Counted from the first letter of the stretch, positions 15,717-25,069 are shown. The stretch: DNA of 64,000 bases from Mycobacterium terramassiliense (GCF_900157385.1 NZ_LT717697.1:124001-188000), one strand, 5' to 3'. Made by a program: numbers and translations. Notes: generated from the sequence alone by a model not told the origin.

Positions 15717-16139
15717 ATGACACGATCGTATGCGTTTGCCGCCGTCTTAAGTGGCCGCGACGCGGTGGCCACTGACGCCACGACCCTGGCCGAAAACGCA
15801 ACAGAGTATTGGGGTTTCGGGCAACAGCCCGCTCTGGTGTTGCGCCCGCACTCTCGCGACGAGGTCGTCGCCATCGTGAAAGTCGCCGGGGAACACGATG
15901 GTCGCGTTGGTCACGCGCGGGGGCGCGTCGAACTGCAGCGCCGGAGTCATGGCCGGTTCGGACCGCGTGATGATCGACCTGACGAAGATGAATCGGGTTC
16001 TCGACATCGACCCGGCGGCCCGCGCCGCCCGAGTCCACCCCGGCGTCATCAACTCCGATCTGCAGGAGCGGTTAGCCCCCACAAGCTGGTGTCCTCACCG
16101 GACCCCGTCTCGGCACACCTGGCGACAGTCACCAGCTAG
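15717..16139 (+). pseudogene. FAD-binding (GlcD/D-lactate dehydrogenase-like) oxidoreductase, truncated and frameshifted
   Basis: A strong AGGAGG site precedes the ATG at 15717. The first frame gives the start of an FAD-binding type 4 domain (PALVLRPHSRDEVVAIVKVAGEHD). Near 15890 the reading moves to another frame with RGGASNCSAGVM and DLTKMNRVLDID...VHPGVI. It then returns near 16080 with SPDPVSAHLATV, and a stop comes at 16139. A whole enzyme would need about 450 residues; only the first third remains. It lies after the decarboxylase gene and was probably the dehydrogenase feeding it a 2-oxo acid (inference). Non-functional. Confidence 0.75.
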
Positions 16140-17176
16140 GGTTTCAAGTTCGCGGCCAACCCGAACTCCTCGACGAGCGCCTGCGAATCAGCGGCTGAGA
16201 CCCTAAATTCGGGTTTCGTCTTCTGCTTAGGCACGTCGCCGCGCCAGTCGCGATGACACTGAATGGTCAGTGGTTGCATACCAGGAACGTGCACGACCAG
16301 GACCGGTACGTTGTACGACTGCTCAGGATCGACGTGCCGGTAACTCGCAGGCGTCGCGGTTACCTGCGTGCGCGAAGCCGAGGCAATGACCGCGTTGGTG
16401 TTCGGGTCGACCACCCGGATCGCGTCAGCAAGCCCTTCGATCGCCAGGCGTGGTTGCGGCGGTTGGTGTCTCCGCCCGGATGCGAACGGTGCGAATGGCC
16501 CCAATGTTTTGGGAGGCGGATACAGCAGACAGCGAAGCGGTTCACCCGGTGCAGGACCGCGTACCTCCAACCCAGAGCGGCGGGCGACCATGGACAGCAC
16601 CACGTCGAACTCTGCGGCCTGCAACCACCCGTCGACGCGCCCAGTGGGCGGCGCTTGGAGCGGCGTTGCGGTGCCGAGGCGATGATCCCGCCCGCCGAGG
16701 ACAAAGCGGCGGGAGCCGCAGCGCAGGTGAAGCGCCGTACCCGACATCGTGGCCTCCTGCCCGAAACTGAACAGGCCCAGCTGTGCGCCCTCGAACGAAA
16801 AGACCTCCCCCGGCCTGCCTTCGACAGTCAGGCCATCGCTCGTGATGCAAACGGGAACCTTTCTGCTCCAGCCCCACCGCCGAACGGCCACCACACCAAA
16901 CAGGATTAGCCCGAGGGTGATGAGACCGAGGACCACCCAGCCGGTGATAAAAGCAGAAGGAAACACGAACATCACCGCGAACACCGCCGCCAACGCTGCA
17001 AGGAACCCGAAAGTGCAGATGAAGAGCCACGTCTGCATTCGCGTGCTGGTTGCCACGAAACGGCGCGACTCAGCCGCGCGGTCCGGGCCTGCCGGTGGGA
17101 GATCCGTAACGGGCTGCTGCCCTGCTTTTTGATGTTCAACCTCGGCGAGGTATTGCTCGGGCTCGTCCTGGACCAT
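16136..17176 (-). CDS. Uncharacterised membrane protein with two transmembrane helices
   Basis: The product has about 346 residues. A short acidic N-terminus (PEQYLAEVE) and a linker precede a hairpin of two hydrophobic helices (residues about 48-100, TWLFICTFGFLAALAAVF then WVVLGLITLGLILFGVV). A beta-rich cytoplasmic domain of about 240 residues follows, with SDGLTVEGRPGEVFSFEGAQL, reminiscent of bacterial PH-like membrane domains; the assignment is weak. A TTG two codons upstream of ATG 17176 is better spaced from AAGGTGGG and may be the true start. Its 3' end overlaps the broken oxidoreductase by four bases. Function unknown. Confidence 0.6.
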   Translation of the reverse strand: MVQDEPEQYLAEVEHQKAGQQPVTDLPPAGPDRAAESRRFVATSTRMQTWLFICTFGFLAALAAVFAVMFVFPSAFITGWVVLGLITLGLILFGVVAVRRWGWSRKVPVCITSDGLTVEGRPGEVFSFEGAQLGLFSFGQEATMSGTALHLRCGSRRFVLGGRDHRLGTATPLQAPPTGRVDGWLQAAEFDVVLSMVARRSGLEVRGPAPGEPLRCLLYPPPKTLGPFAPFASGRRHQPPQPRLAIEGLADAIRVVDPNTNAVIASASRTQVTATPASYRHVDPEQSYNVPVLVVHVPGMQPLTIQCHRDWRGDVPKQKTKPEFRVSAADSQALVEEFGLAANLKP

Positions 17177-17409
17177 CAGCAAATGATCCCACCTTGGAGG
17201 AAGCGGGATGAAGCGGAACAATGTTGAGATCTATTTGACCCCCAGGGCCTGATCCGCAGGCGACCCAGGCCGCCACCGCCATCCACGAGTAGCCTTTGCG
17301 CCGTCAGGGTTTCATGAGTCGGGCTGGTCGCAGGAAAACTTGCGGCTTGCGGTTGACTGTCAGTCATCGCGGGGAGCGCCCGCGAGCGGCGATTGCGGGA
17401 GGAACGACG

Positions 17410-18228
17410 GTGCCTACCATCACCACGTCGGACGGTGTCGAGATCTTCTATAAGGACTGGGGCTCTGGCCAGCCGATCGTCTTCAGTCATGGCTGGCCGC
17501 TGACAGCCGACGACTGGGACGCGCAGATGATGTTCTTCCTGCACAAGGGTTATCGGGTGATCGCTCACGACCGGCGCGGGCATGGCCGATCCGAGCAGGT
17601 GGGGACCCGCAACGACGTGGACCACTGGGTGGCCGACCTGGCCGCGTTGACCGAGCGGCTCGACTTGCGCGAGGCCGTCCATATTGGGCACTCCACCGGC
17701 GGCCCCGAGGTCGCCCGTTATGTGGCGCGCCACCAGGAGCGGGTCGCCAAGGCGGTACTAGTATCCTCCCCGACACCGAATATGGCGCAGAGCGAGGACA
17801 ATCCGGGCGGGCAACCCCAGGAGTGGTTTGACGCGGTGCGGGCGGGTGTCTTGGGAAACCGATCGGAATTCTTCCGCGCGGTGGCGGAGGGCCCCTTCTA
17901 CGGATTCAACCGGTCAGGGGTGGAGCCGTCCGAGGCGGTCATCGCGAACTGGTGGCGACAGGGCATGTCCGGCAGCGCCCACGCGCACTATGAGACCGTG
18001 GATTCCTGGCTGCAGGACTACACCGAGGATCTGCGCGCAATCACCGTTCCCGTCCTGGTGATGCACGGCGACGACGATCAGATCGTTCCGTTCACCAGCT
18101 CGGTGCCCCGAGCGCTCGACCTACTGCAGAACGGCGCGTTGAAGACCTATGCCGGCTACCCGCACGGCATGCTGACCACGCACGCGGACGTTCTCAACCC
18201 GGATCTGCTCGCGTTCATCGCGTCCTGA
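17410..18228 (+). CDS. Alpha/beta hydrolase, non-haem chloroperoxidase type
   Basis: The 272-residue protein is close to cofactor-free bacterial haloperoxidases/arylesterases. It has FSHGWPLTADDWD (oxyanion loop), Ser95 in GHSTGG, HGDDDQIVPF with the acid, and His252 in YPHGM. Their physiological role is thought to be ester or lactone hydrolysis, with perhydrolase activity in vitro (family knowledge). The GTG start at 17410 sits behind GGGAGGAA, the best ribosome site nearby; an in-frame longer reading to 17296 has no support. Cytoplasmic. It is a single-gene unit, convergent with the diguanylate cyclase gene. Confidence 0.85.
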   Translation: MPTITTSDGVEIFYKDWGSGQPIVFSHGWPLTADDWDAQMMFFLHKGYRVIAHDRRGHGRSEQVGTRNDVDHWVADLAALTERLDLREAVHIGHSTGGPEVARYVARHQERVAKAVLVSSPTPNMAQSEDNPGGQPQEWFDAVRAGVLGNRSEFFRAVAEGPFYGFNRSGVEPSEAVIANWWRQGMSGSAHAHYETVDSWLQDYTEDLRAITVPVLVMHGDDDQIVPFTSSVPRALDLLQNGALKTYAGYPHGMLTTHADVLNPDLLAFIAS

Positions 18229-18290
18229 TCCGCCGGCCATCCCCTTACTGATCGGGCGTACGCCTTTGTGCCGCGTGGCGGTCCGACGAC

Positions 18291-19400
18291 TCAACGGTCT
18301 TGATCAGCGGGCGTGACGTGGACTGTCGTATTGCCGCCCTTGCGTTTCGCATCGAGCATCGCTTGGTCGGCTCGACTGAGGCTGGTGTCGAGGAGGGCCA
18401 TCGGGTCAGCCTCTGGCGCAGTGAAGATGCCGAGCTCGACATGGGTGACGCCGATGCTGGCCGTGACTGGAGCGTGATCGGCCGGTGCGGCAATCGCGCA
18501 CCTGACTTGTTCGGCTGTTTGGGTGTCACCAGGCTCGGTGACATCGATGACGACAAATTCTTCTCCGCCGATTCGGGCCACCAGTGCCCTGCCGCGCACA
18601 GCAGACTCGATCCGCCGAGCGGTGCGGATCAAGACGTCATCGCCGATCGGATGGCCGAAGGTGTCATTGATGTCTTTGAAGTGGTCGAGGTCGGCGACCA
18701 TCACGGCCAGCTGCCCCCCGGAGGGGTGATGAGCGCTCAACAAATCGGCGAAATAAAGGTGCAGGCCCCGCCGGTTGAGTAGACCGGTCAGCGGATCGGT
18801 GCCCGACTCGTTTGCGTCGTTGCGCAGCGTTCGGATCCCGAACTGAATCCCCACGGGTGCGGCGAGGACCGGTGTCGTCGCGACCAGGATGCTGACGGCG
18901 AAGACTACGCCGTCAAAGTGTGCCTCTGCAGCTGCCCGCATGGCAAACACGGCCGTCGATGCGAAGATCCAGAGGGTGTGCAGTGCAAGGAATCTCGGTC
19001 CGTCGAAGAACAGCAGATACACCGAGAGTTGCGTAAACGCGTTGAACCCGTACAGACCCGAGAGCCAAGTTGGTTCGTACAACGCCAATGTCGCGATCCC
19101 GATGTCGCACGAGATGACGAACGCGCGCGACATTGGCAGTGAGGGCCATGGTCGAAAACACCACCGGATCACCCAAAACATCACGACGACGGCGAACGAT
19201 GCGACGACTATCCGAGATACGAGACGTTCCGGTCCGGCCCAGGGAAGAAGAATCGCTAGGGAAGTCACGACCGTCAGACCATTACCCACCCCGATCAGTA
19301 CTCGGATGGCCTCAGCCATCGACCTCTTGGCGAAGTACTGGACCTGTGCGGCGTAGTCGACGGGCGCATTCCACCATTCACCGGCAAGACGGCGAAACAC
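18291..19400 (-). CDS. Membrane diguanylate cyclase (GGDEF domain)
   Basis: The N-terminal half has about six hydrophobic helices (membrane sensor). The C-terminal GGDEF domain has DPLTGLLNRRGLHLYF at the start, DLDHFKDINDTFGHPIGD in the middle and the GGEEF active site, so it should make cyclic di-GMP. The start is uncertain because the open frame runs on upstream. GTG 19400 (protein beginning F-R-R-L-A-G-E-W-W) was chosen by analogy with the related gene at 29529, which begins with a similar tryptophan-rich segment. The IS21-like element is inserted 229 bp upstream of this start and may have cut off or replaced the native promoter (inference). Confidence 0.82.
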   Translation of the reverse strand: MFRRLAGEWWNAPVDYAAQVQYFAKRSMAEAIRVLIGVGNGLTVVTSLAILLPWAGPERLVSRIVVASFAVVVMFWVIRWCFRPWPSLPMSRAFVISCDIGIATLALYEPTWLSGLYGFNAFTQLSVYLLFFDGPRFLALHTLWIFASTAVFAMRAAAEAHFDGVVFAVSILVATTPVLAAPVGIQFGIRTLRNDANESGTDPLTGLLNRRGLHLYFADLLSAHHPSGGQLAVMVADLDHFKDINDTFGHPIGDDVLIRTARRIESAVRGRALVARIGGEEFVVIDVTEPGDTQTAEQVRCAIAAPADHAPVTASIGVTHVELGIFTAPEADPMALLDTSLSRADQAMLDAKRKGGNTTVHVTPADQDR

Positions 19401-19757
19401 CGCGAAACTTCGGGACTCGGGCAGCGAAGCCACCTCTAGAGACGCCTCCTCGACCGTCCTGAGAACACTGCCGCGAATCCAATGCAAAGCAGCACCAAGA
19501 TCAGCGACCGATATTACAGGTGATTGCGCGCGGTGCTTTATATCGCGATTGGACGCGCTTCGCAATATCTGAGGGGCCGGTCCACTCGACGACATTCCGG
19601 ACGCCTTCGGCCCGTGCTCTCGCCCGCGTGTCAATGGACAGCTGTAACTGCCCATGGGCGGACATGAGAACTGCTCGTAGGTGGCCAATAAGAACTGCCC
19701 AGTGGCGGACACGAATCTGCCCATGAGGGTGTGTCCGCCACCGGTCGTTCGCTGGTG

Positions 19758-20537
19758 TCAGGTCAGGGGTTTGACTCCTTTCCCGTGCAGGGCTTGGGCC
19801 AGGCGCACGGAGTCGCCGCTGGTTTGGCATAGGTGCGCGTGGTGCAGGAGCCGGTCGACGGTGGCGGTGGCCAACGTCTTGGGCATGAGCTCATCGAAGC
19901 CACTGGGATGCAGATTCGACGAGATCGCCACCGATCTGCGTTCGTAGGCCGCTTCGACGATGCGGTAAAGCCCCTCAGCGGCATCAGCACCGACCGGAAG
20001 AAGTCCCACGTCATCAATGACGACGAGCTCCGCGCGCACGATCTTGGCCACCGCCTTGCCCAGGGAATCGTCAGCACGGTGCGCACGCACCAGCACCCCG
20101 ATCTGCTCGAGGGTGAACCACGCCACCGGCATACCGGCTTCGATAACTTTTTGCCCGAGCGCTTCCAAGAAGAACGTCTTGCCGGTGCCGGCAGGCCCGC
20201 AGACCACCAGGTTCTCGCGGCGACCCACCCATTCCAATGTCTGTAGCGCCTGTTGGGTGGGTAACGGGATTGACGAGGCGCCCGGATCCCAGGCGTCGAA
20301 AGTCTTCCCGGTCGGGAATCCGGCGGCTTTGCGGCGGGCGGCCAGCATGGAGCGGGCGCGTCCGGCGGCTTCTTCGGTCAGCAGTGCTTTGATGACCTCG
20401 GTGGGATCCCAGCGCTGCGCGCGGGCAGTGGCCAGCACATCGGCGGCGATCGCTCGTGCGTGCGGCAATCGCAACCCACGCATCAAGGTTTCGACGTCGG
20501 CGGGCAGCGCCGCGGTAGTAGTAGTGGTGGTGGTCAT
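19758..20537 (-). CDS. istB: IS21-family helper ATPase IstB
   Basis: The 259-residue AAA+ ATPase has Walker A GPAGTGKT (about residues 113-120), Walker B LVVIDDVG and the sensor region SSNLHPSGFDELM. IstB assists the transposase in target selection and strand transfer (family knowledge). The ATG at 20535-20537 overlaps the istA stop by four bases (ATGA), the standard translational coupling of IS21 elements. Length and motifs are complete. Confidence 0.93.
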   Translation of the reverse strand: MTTTTTTTAALPADVETLMRGLRLPHARAIAADVLATARAQRWDPTEVIKALLTEEAAGRARSMLAARRKAAGFPTGKTFDAWDPGASSIPLPTQQALQTLEWVGRRENLVVCGPAGTGKTFFLEALGQKVIEAGMPVAWFTLEQIGVLVRAHRADDSLGKAVAKIVRAELVVIDDVGLLPVGADAAEGLYRIVEAAYERRSVAISSNLHPSGFDELMPKTLATATVDRLLHHAHLCQTSGDSVRLAQALHGKGVKPLT

Positions 20538-22051
20538 GCGATGCCTGCCTCGGGGGCATCAATGATGGTGCGGCCGAACAGGTTCCACCCGCTGGTGCCT
20601 TGCGCCAGCGAGGTGTCCTCGCCGGCGCCACGTCGGGTGGGATCCAACCCCTTGCTGGCAAGGATGGAGTCGAGATCGCCGGTGGCGAACCGGCCGTGCA
20701 CGGCGGCATGACCCAAGGCCCAGTCGACATCAGCGCAGCCGGCCAGTGCTGAGAGTTCGACGGCGTGGGCCATTTTCTGCAGAATCCGTTCAGTGCCGAC
20801 GGCGGCGGCTTCTTTGAGCCATACCGCTGCACCGGGACCCAAGGCCAGGAATGTCTGTTCGGAGACGGTGCGGGCATGGACGCGATAATCACCGGGAACC
20901 TTGTCACGGTGGTCGGGGAAATGATCATCGTTGATTGCGGGGCTGCCCGGGGCAGCGCGGCGGTGCCGGGCCACCTCGATGGGGCCGCCGTCATCGAGGG
21001 CGCAGATCACCACTTCGTCGGCGCTGTCGTGATGTCGGATCCACACCGTGTGGCCCAATAGTGTTGCTGGAACTGAGTATTGGCAGTGGTCGAAGGTGAC
21101 CATCGGGGTGTTGTCCGGGACCCGACGGGTCACCCCCAATGCGGCGGTGTGGGGCAGGTCGGGCACCGCGTGCAGGGCGGGGCGTTCCTGGGTGAGCATC
21201 TCGACGGGGCGTCGACCCGTGGTGCGGTGGACCCGGGCGTTGATCTCGGCGTTGAACTCAGCGCACGCGGCTTCGACGTCGGCGAAGGTGTCGTACTGGG
21301 GCAGCAGGTTGGTCTCGGTGGGCACGATATCTGCTTTGGCGAGTTTGACGGCGTTCTCCACCCCACCTTTGGAAGCGGGGTCGGCGGGTTCGCAGGTCAG
21401 CACTGAGATGCCGTAGTAGCGGCCGAAGGTGACCGCGGCGCGGTTGCGGACCGGCACCCCGGCGACGTGTCCGGTGGTGACCGTCTTCTCGTTGTCGGTC
21501 AGCAGGTAGGTCGGGGCGCCACCTACAATGCGGAAAATCCGGTCCAGGCCGGCGAAGACACTGGGAGCGGTGCGGTCCCGCAGAGCCACGACGACGCGGT
21601 ATCGGCTCCACGCCAGCCACGCCACCAGCAGGACAATTTTGCGGCCGGCCACAAGCGGGCCGTCGGCGAAGTCGTACTGCAGCCACAGCCCAGGTTCGGT
21701 GATCCACGGCCGGTGCACCCGCGTATTGCCCAGTCGCCATTGCGCTTTGATCTCCGCCAGGGCTCGTCGGGTGGTGCGGTCGGTGCCGCTGTATCCGAGC
21801 GCGACGAGTTTGTCGTGGGCTTTGTCGCCGCGGATCTTGCCTTTCGAATCCGCGACCCAGCCCTCCAGGACGTCGCGCCAATCGTCGATCATCCGGGCCC
21901 GCCGCGTGGCTGGCGGCAAGCCGGCGTCGCGGTCTTCAACCGCTTTCTTCACGGTGTGATGCGAGCACCCACACAGCTCAGCGGCAGCCCGGTAGGACCC
22001 GGTCAGGTCGTAGGCATTGAGTATTTCCATGAGTTCTCCGTCAGACTTCAA
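20534..22051 (-). CDS. istA: IS21-family transposase IstA
   Basis: The DDE transposase has about 505 residues. An N-terminal helix-turn-helix (YRAAAELCGCSHHTVKKAVE) is followed by the catalytic core. The acidic residues are in LQYDFADG (first Asp), YLLTDNEKT (second Asp) and SKGGVENAVK (Glu). A C-terminal SH3-like segment (VPATLLGHTVWIRHH) completes the domain set. The TTG start at 22051 was chosen because AGGAGAG lies six bases upstream and the family begins KSDxExMEIL. A longer open frame reaches into the IS end and is not coding. No disruption was seen. Confidence 0.92.
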   Translation of the reverse strand: MKSDGELMEILNAYDLTGSYRAAAELCGCSHHTVKKAVEDRDAGLPPATRRARMIDDWRDVLEGWVADSKGKIRGDKAHDKLVALGYSGTDRTTRRALAEIKAQWRLGNTRVHRPWITEPGLWLQYDFADGPLVAGRKIVLLVAWLAWSRYRVVVALRDRTAPSVFAGLDRIFRIVGGAPTYLLTDNEKTVTTGHVAGVPVRNRAAVTFGRYYGISVLTCEPADPASKGGVENAVKLAKADIVPTETNLLPQYDTFADVEAACAEFNAEINARVHRTTGRRPVEMLTQERPALHAVPDLPHTAALGVTRRVPDNTPMVTFDHCQYSVPATLLGHTVWIRHHDSADEVVICALDDGGPIEVARHRRAAPGSPAINDDHFPDHRDKVPGDYRVHARTVSEQTFLALGPGAAVWLKEAAAVGTERILQKMAHAVELSALAGCADVDWALGHAAVHGRFATGDLDSILASKGLDPTRRGAGEDTSLAQGTSGWNLFGRTIIDAPEAGIA

Positions 22052-22424
22052 GTAGGTCTCTCCTGGGGTTGTCGTTTCGACTAGGCATCGACATCGAAAC
22101 CGCAGGAGAGGCCGCCACAGCGCTGGCGCGCCGAGCAGCATCAGGTAGGTCTGGGCAGATTCATGGCCGCCTGCGGGCACTTTCGTGTCCGCCGGTGGGC
22201 AGAACTTATTGGCCGCGAATGGGCATTTCCATGTCCGCCAGTGGGCATTTTTTCATGTCCGCCGACACCCGCGCGATCGCAAAGTTTGGCGACGCGCGGA
22301 TCCAGCGGGGAATTTTCATCCCCGCACAGACATCGGCCATGGGCGGGGCGCACAATTATGCAATGCAGCTGCGTGATCGGATCACCGTCGCACCAACCAC
22401 AGCGCCGATGTCAGCGCGGCCAGC

Positions 22425-23897
22425 ATGAGTACGCCCACCGGCGGGTCCGAGCCGCGCCGCCTGAACGGCCTGTCGGACATCCGCGCGTTCTTTCACACGA
22501 ACAAGGTGCCGTTGTACTTCATCTCGCCTACCCCGTTCAACCTGCTAGGTGTCGACCGCTGGATTCGAAACTTCTTCTACCTGACCTACTTTGACTCGTT
22601 CGAGGGCACCCACTCGCGCGTGTTCGTGCCGCGGCGACGCGACCGCCGCGACTTCGACTCGATGGACGAGGTCTGCAGCCACCTGCTGTCCGATCCGGAA
22701 ACGCTCGACTTCATCGGGGGTAAAGGTCCCGGTGGCAAGTGCTGCTTTGTGATGATGAACGAGGAAATCCAGGGCCTCGCGCGACAGGCGGGTCTCGAGG
22801 TCATGCACCCGCCGATCGAGCTGCGCAATCGCCTGGGCTCCAAGATCGTCATGACGCGCCTGGCCGACGAGGCGGGGATACCTAGCGTGCCCAACACGAT
22901 CGGGCGGGCCGGCTCCTACGACGAGCTGCTGGCGCTCGCCCAAGGCGCCGGATTGGGAGACGACCTGGTCATCTCGATCGCCTACGGCAACGCCGGCAGC
23001 GGGACGTTCTTTGTGCACGGTCAGCGTGACTGGGACGAGCACGGCGGCGACATGGTAGGCCAGGAACTCAAAGTCATGAAGCGCATCCGCAACGTCGAGG
23101 TGTGCCTCGAGGGCGCCGTGACCCGCCATGGCACCGTGGTGGGCCCCGCGATGACGAGCCTCGTCGGTTATTCGGAGCTGACTCCGAGCCGGGGCAGCTG
23201 GTGTGGCAATGACATCTGGCACGAGGTGCTGCCGCCCGCCCAGACGCACGCCGCGCGAGAAATGGTGACAAAGCTGGGCGACGTCATGCGCCGTGAGGGT
23301 TACCTCGGCTACTTCGAGGTTGACCTTCTGCACGACCTCGACTCCGACGAGCTTTACCTCGGCGAGGTGAATCCGCGCCTGTCCGGCGCCAGCCCGATGA
23401 CGAACTTGACCACCGAGGCGTACGCAGACATGCCGCTGTTCCTCTTCCACCTGCTCGAGTACATGGACGTGGACTACGAGCTCGACATCGACGACATCAA
23501 CGCTCGCTGGGAGCGCGGCTACGGCGAGGACGAGGTCTGGGGCCAGGTGATCATCACGGAGACGTCGCCGGATCTGGAGATCTTCACCGCGACGCCACGC
23601 ACCGGGGTATGGCGCCTCGACGACGAAGGCCGGGTCTCCTTTTCGCGGACCGCCAACGACTGGGCCACGCTGCTCGACGGGTCCGAAGCTTTTTACCTGC
23701 GCGTCGCGGCGCCCGGAGACTTGCGCTCCGAGGGCGCCCAGCTGGGCGTGCTCGTCACGCGCTCGCACCTGCAAACCGACGACTATCAGCTCAGCGACCG
23801 CTGCCAGCGCTGGGTCAAGGGCATGAAGGCGAAGTTCGTCTCAACGCCCCTGACGCCCGCCGCGCCGATCGTCTCTCGGCTCGTCGCGCGCGCGTGA
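22425..23897 (+). CDS. ATP-grasp domain protein (biotin carboxylase-like ligase)
   Basis: This is a 490-residue ATP-grasp enzyme. The central fold has LRNRLGSKIVMTRLADEAGIPSVPNTIG (N-terminal ATP-grasp lobe), GDDLVISIAYGNAGSGTFFV (glycine-rich lid) and DELYLGEVNPRLSGASPMTN, whose E-x-NPR supplies metal-binding residues. No biotinyl or carboxyltransferase domain is present, so it probably joins a carboxylate to an amine or another nucleophile via an acyl phosphate rather than carboxylating biotin (inference). It overlaps the serine hydrolase gene by four bases (GTGA), a strong sign of joint function. Substrate unknown. The IS21 element ends about 160 bp upstream and may affect the promoter. 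Confidence 0.78.
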   Translation: MSTPTGGSEPRRLNGLSDIRAFFHTNKVPLYFISPTPFNLLGVDRWIRNFFYLTYFDSFEGTHSRVFVPRRRDRRDFDSMDEVCSHLLSDPETLDFIGGKGPGGKCCFVMMNEEIQGLARQAGLEVMHPPIELRNRLGSKIVMTRLADEAGIPSVPNTIGRAGSYDELLALAQGAGLGDDLVISIAYGNAGSGTFFVHGQRDWDEHGGDMVGQELKVMKRIRNVEVCLEGAVTRHGTVVGPAMTSLVGYSELTPSRGSWCGNDIWHEVLPPAQTHAAREMVTKLGDVMRREGYLGYFEVDLLHDLDSDELYLGEVNPRLSGASPMTNLTTEAYADMPLFLFHLLEYMDVDYELDIDDINARWERGYGEDEVWGQVIITETSPDLEIFTATPRTGVWRLDDEGRVSFSRTANDWATLLDGSEAFYLRVAAPGDLRSEGAQLGVLVTRSHLQTDDYQLSDRCQRWVKGMKAKFVSTPLTPAAPIVSRLVARA

Positions 23898-25069
23898 GCG
23901 CCCCGGCCGGCATCTCACTGGACAACTGGCTCTCGCCGCCCTACTCGCACTGGTCGTTCCAGCATGTCGAAGACATGGTGCCGACCGCGCTGATCTCGCG
24001 CGGGACCGGGCCGGTCGCGGCGATACCTCCGGGTCCCGCTCCCCTCGCGGAGATCCCGGTGACCACCACCGACGGGATGGCCACCAGCGTCGGCGCGGTG
24101 ATGGCCGCCACCGCGACCGACGGGTGGGCCGTCGCCCATCGAGGGTCAATGGTGGCCGAGGAGTACCTCGGCGAGCTGAAAGCCGACACCCGACACCTGC
24201 TGTTCTCGGTGAGCAAGTCGTTGGTGGGCGCCGTCGTCGGCTCGCTGCACGGGGCCGGTGCGATCGAGCTTGAGGCGCCGGTCACGAAATACGTTCCCGC
24301 CCTGGCGAATTGCGGCTACGCCGGCGCAACGGTGCGCCACCTGCTGGACATGAGGTCGGGTGTCGCGTTCTCGGAAGACTACGACGACCCATGCGCGGAG
24401 ATTCATCTCCTCGACCAGGCGATGGGCTGGGCGCCCACGCGTAGTGCCGACGCACCCGCCACCCTGCGCGACTTCCTGCTGACCTTGCGGCAGAAGTCGG
24501 CTCACGGCGGCCCGTTCGAATATCGCTCGTGCGAAACGGATGCACTCGGCTGGATCTGCGAGGTCGCCGGCGCCGGGCGCATGCCCGAACTGATGTCAGA
24601 ACTGCTGTGGAGCCGCATCGGCGCCCAATGCGACGCCACCATCGGTGTAGACCCGGCCGGCACCGGATTTTTCGACGGCGGCATCAACGCCTGCCTTACC
24701 GACATGATCCGGTTCGGTTCCCTGTTCTTGCGCGACGGCGTCTCGCTTACCGGCCGGCAGGCGCTGCCGGCCGCGTGGATCGCCGACACCCTCGACGGCG
24801 GCCCCGACTCGCGGCAGGCCTTCGCCGCCTGCCCCGAGGACACCGAATTGCCCGGCGGGATGTACCGCAACCAGGTGTGGATTCCCTACCCGGGCAACAA
24901 CGTGGCGTTGTGCCTGGGCATGTGCGGTCAGATGATCTACATCAACCGCGCCACCGAGGTGGTCGCCGCCAAGTTGTCCAGCCAGCCGCATTCCCACGAG
25001 CCGCACATGCTGGACACCCTGCGCGCTTTCGATGCGGTGGCGAACGAACTGGCTGGAATCACAAGCTAG
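23894..25069 (+). CDS. Serine hydrolase, beta-lactamase/DD-peptidase-like fold
   Basis: The 391-residue protein belongs to the class C beta-lactamase-related superfamily. The nucleophile motif S-x-x-K is Ser105-Val-Ser-Lys108 (LFSVSKSLVG). A Y-x-S-like element is FEYRSCETDALGW, and the third motif is not clear. There is no signal peptide, so it acts in the cytoplasm, unlike true penicillin-binding proteins. Many such proteins are esterases, amidases or 6-aminohexanoate hydrolases (family knowledge). GTG 23894 overlaps the ATP-grasp stop by four bases. One may make and the other break, or transfer, the same amide or ester bond (inference). Confidence 0.78.
   Translation: MSAPAGISLDNWLSPPYSHWSFQHVEDMVPTALISRGTGPVAAIPPGPAPLAEIPVTTTDGMATSVGAVMAATATDGWAVAHRGSMVAEEYLGELKADTRHLLFSVSKSLVGAVVGSLHGAGAIELEAPVTKYVPALANCGYAGATVRHLLDMRSGVAFSEDYDDPCAEIHLLDQAMGWAPTRSADAPATLRDFLLTLRQKSAHGGPFEYRSCETDALGWICEVAGAGRMPELMSELLWSRIGAQCDATIGVDPAGTGFFDGGINACLTDMIRFGSLFLRDGVSLTGRQALPAAWIADTLDGGPDSRQAFAACPEDTELPGGMYRNQVWIPYPGNNVALCLGMCGQMIYINRATEVVAAKLSSQPHSHEPHMLDTLRAFDAVANELAGITS

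Larger units (their letters stand above)
19629..22267 (-). mobile_element. IS21-family insertion sequence, complete, 2639 bp, with 6-bp target duplication
   Basis: The left end TGTCAATGGACAGC and the reverse complement of the right end TGTCGGCGGACATG are imperfect inverted repeats that align without gaps over about 38 bases (shared TGTC, GGACA, TGCCCA and GGCGGACATG). Further copies of GGCGGACA and TGCCCA follow inside both ends, the multiple-repeat ends typical of IS21. Direct repeats CCCGCG flank it at 19623-19628 and 22268-22273, matching the 4-8 bp duplication of this family. It carries overlapping istA and istB, both apparently intact, so it may be active. It lies in the divergent gap between the GGDEF gene and the ATP-grasp gene. 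Confidence 0.92.

Noticed and set aside
19629..19740. Several short repeats near the IS end that could look like a CRISPR or regulatory array
   Set aside because: The same GGCGGACA/TGCCCA units occur at the other end of the IS in inverted orientation, so they are IS21 terminal subrepeats.
22545..23774. Long open frame on the minus strand opposite the ATP-grasp gene
   Set aside because: It is a high-GC shadow frame: the plus strand has motifs, ribosome site and coupling to the next gene; the minus reading has none.
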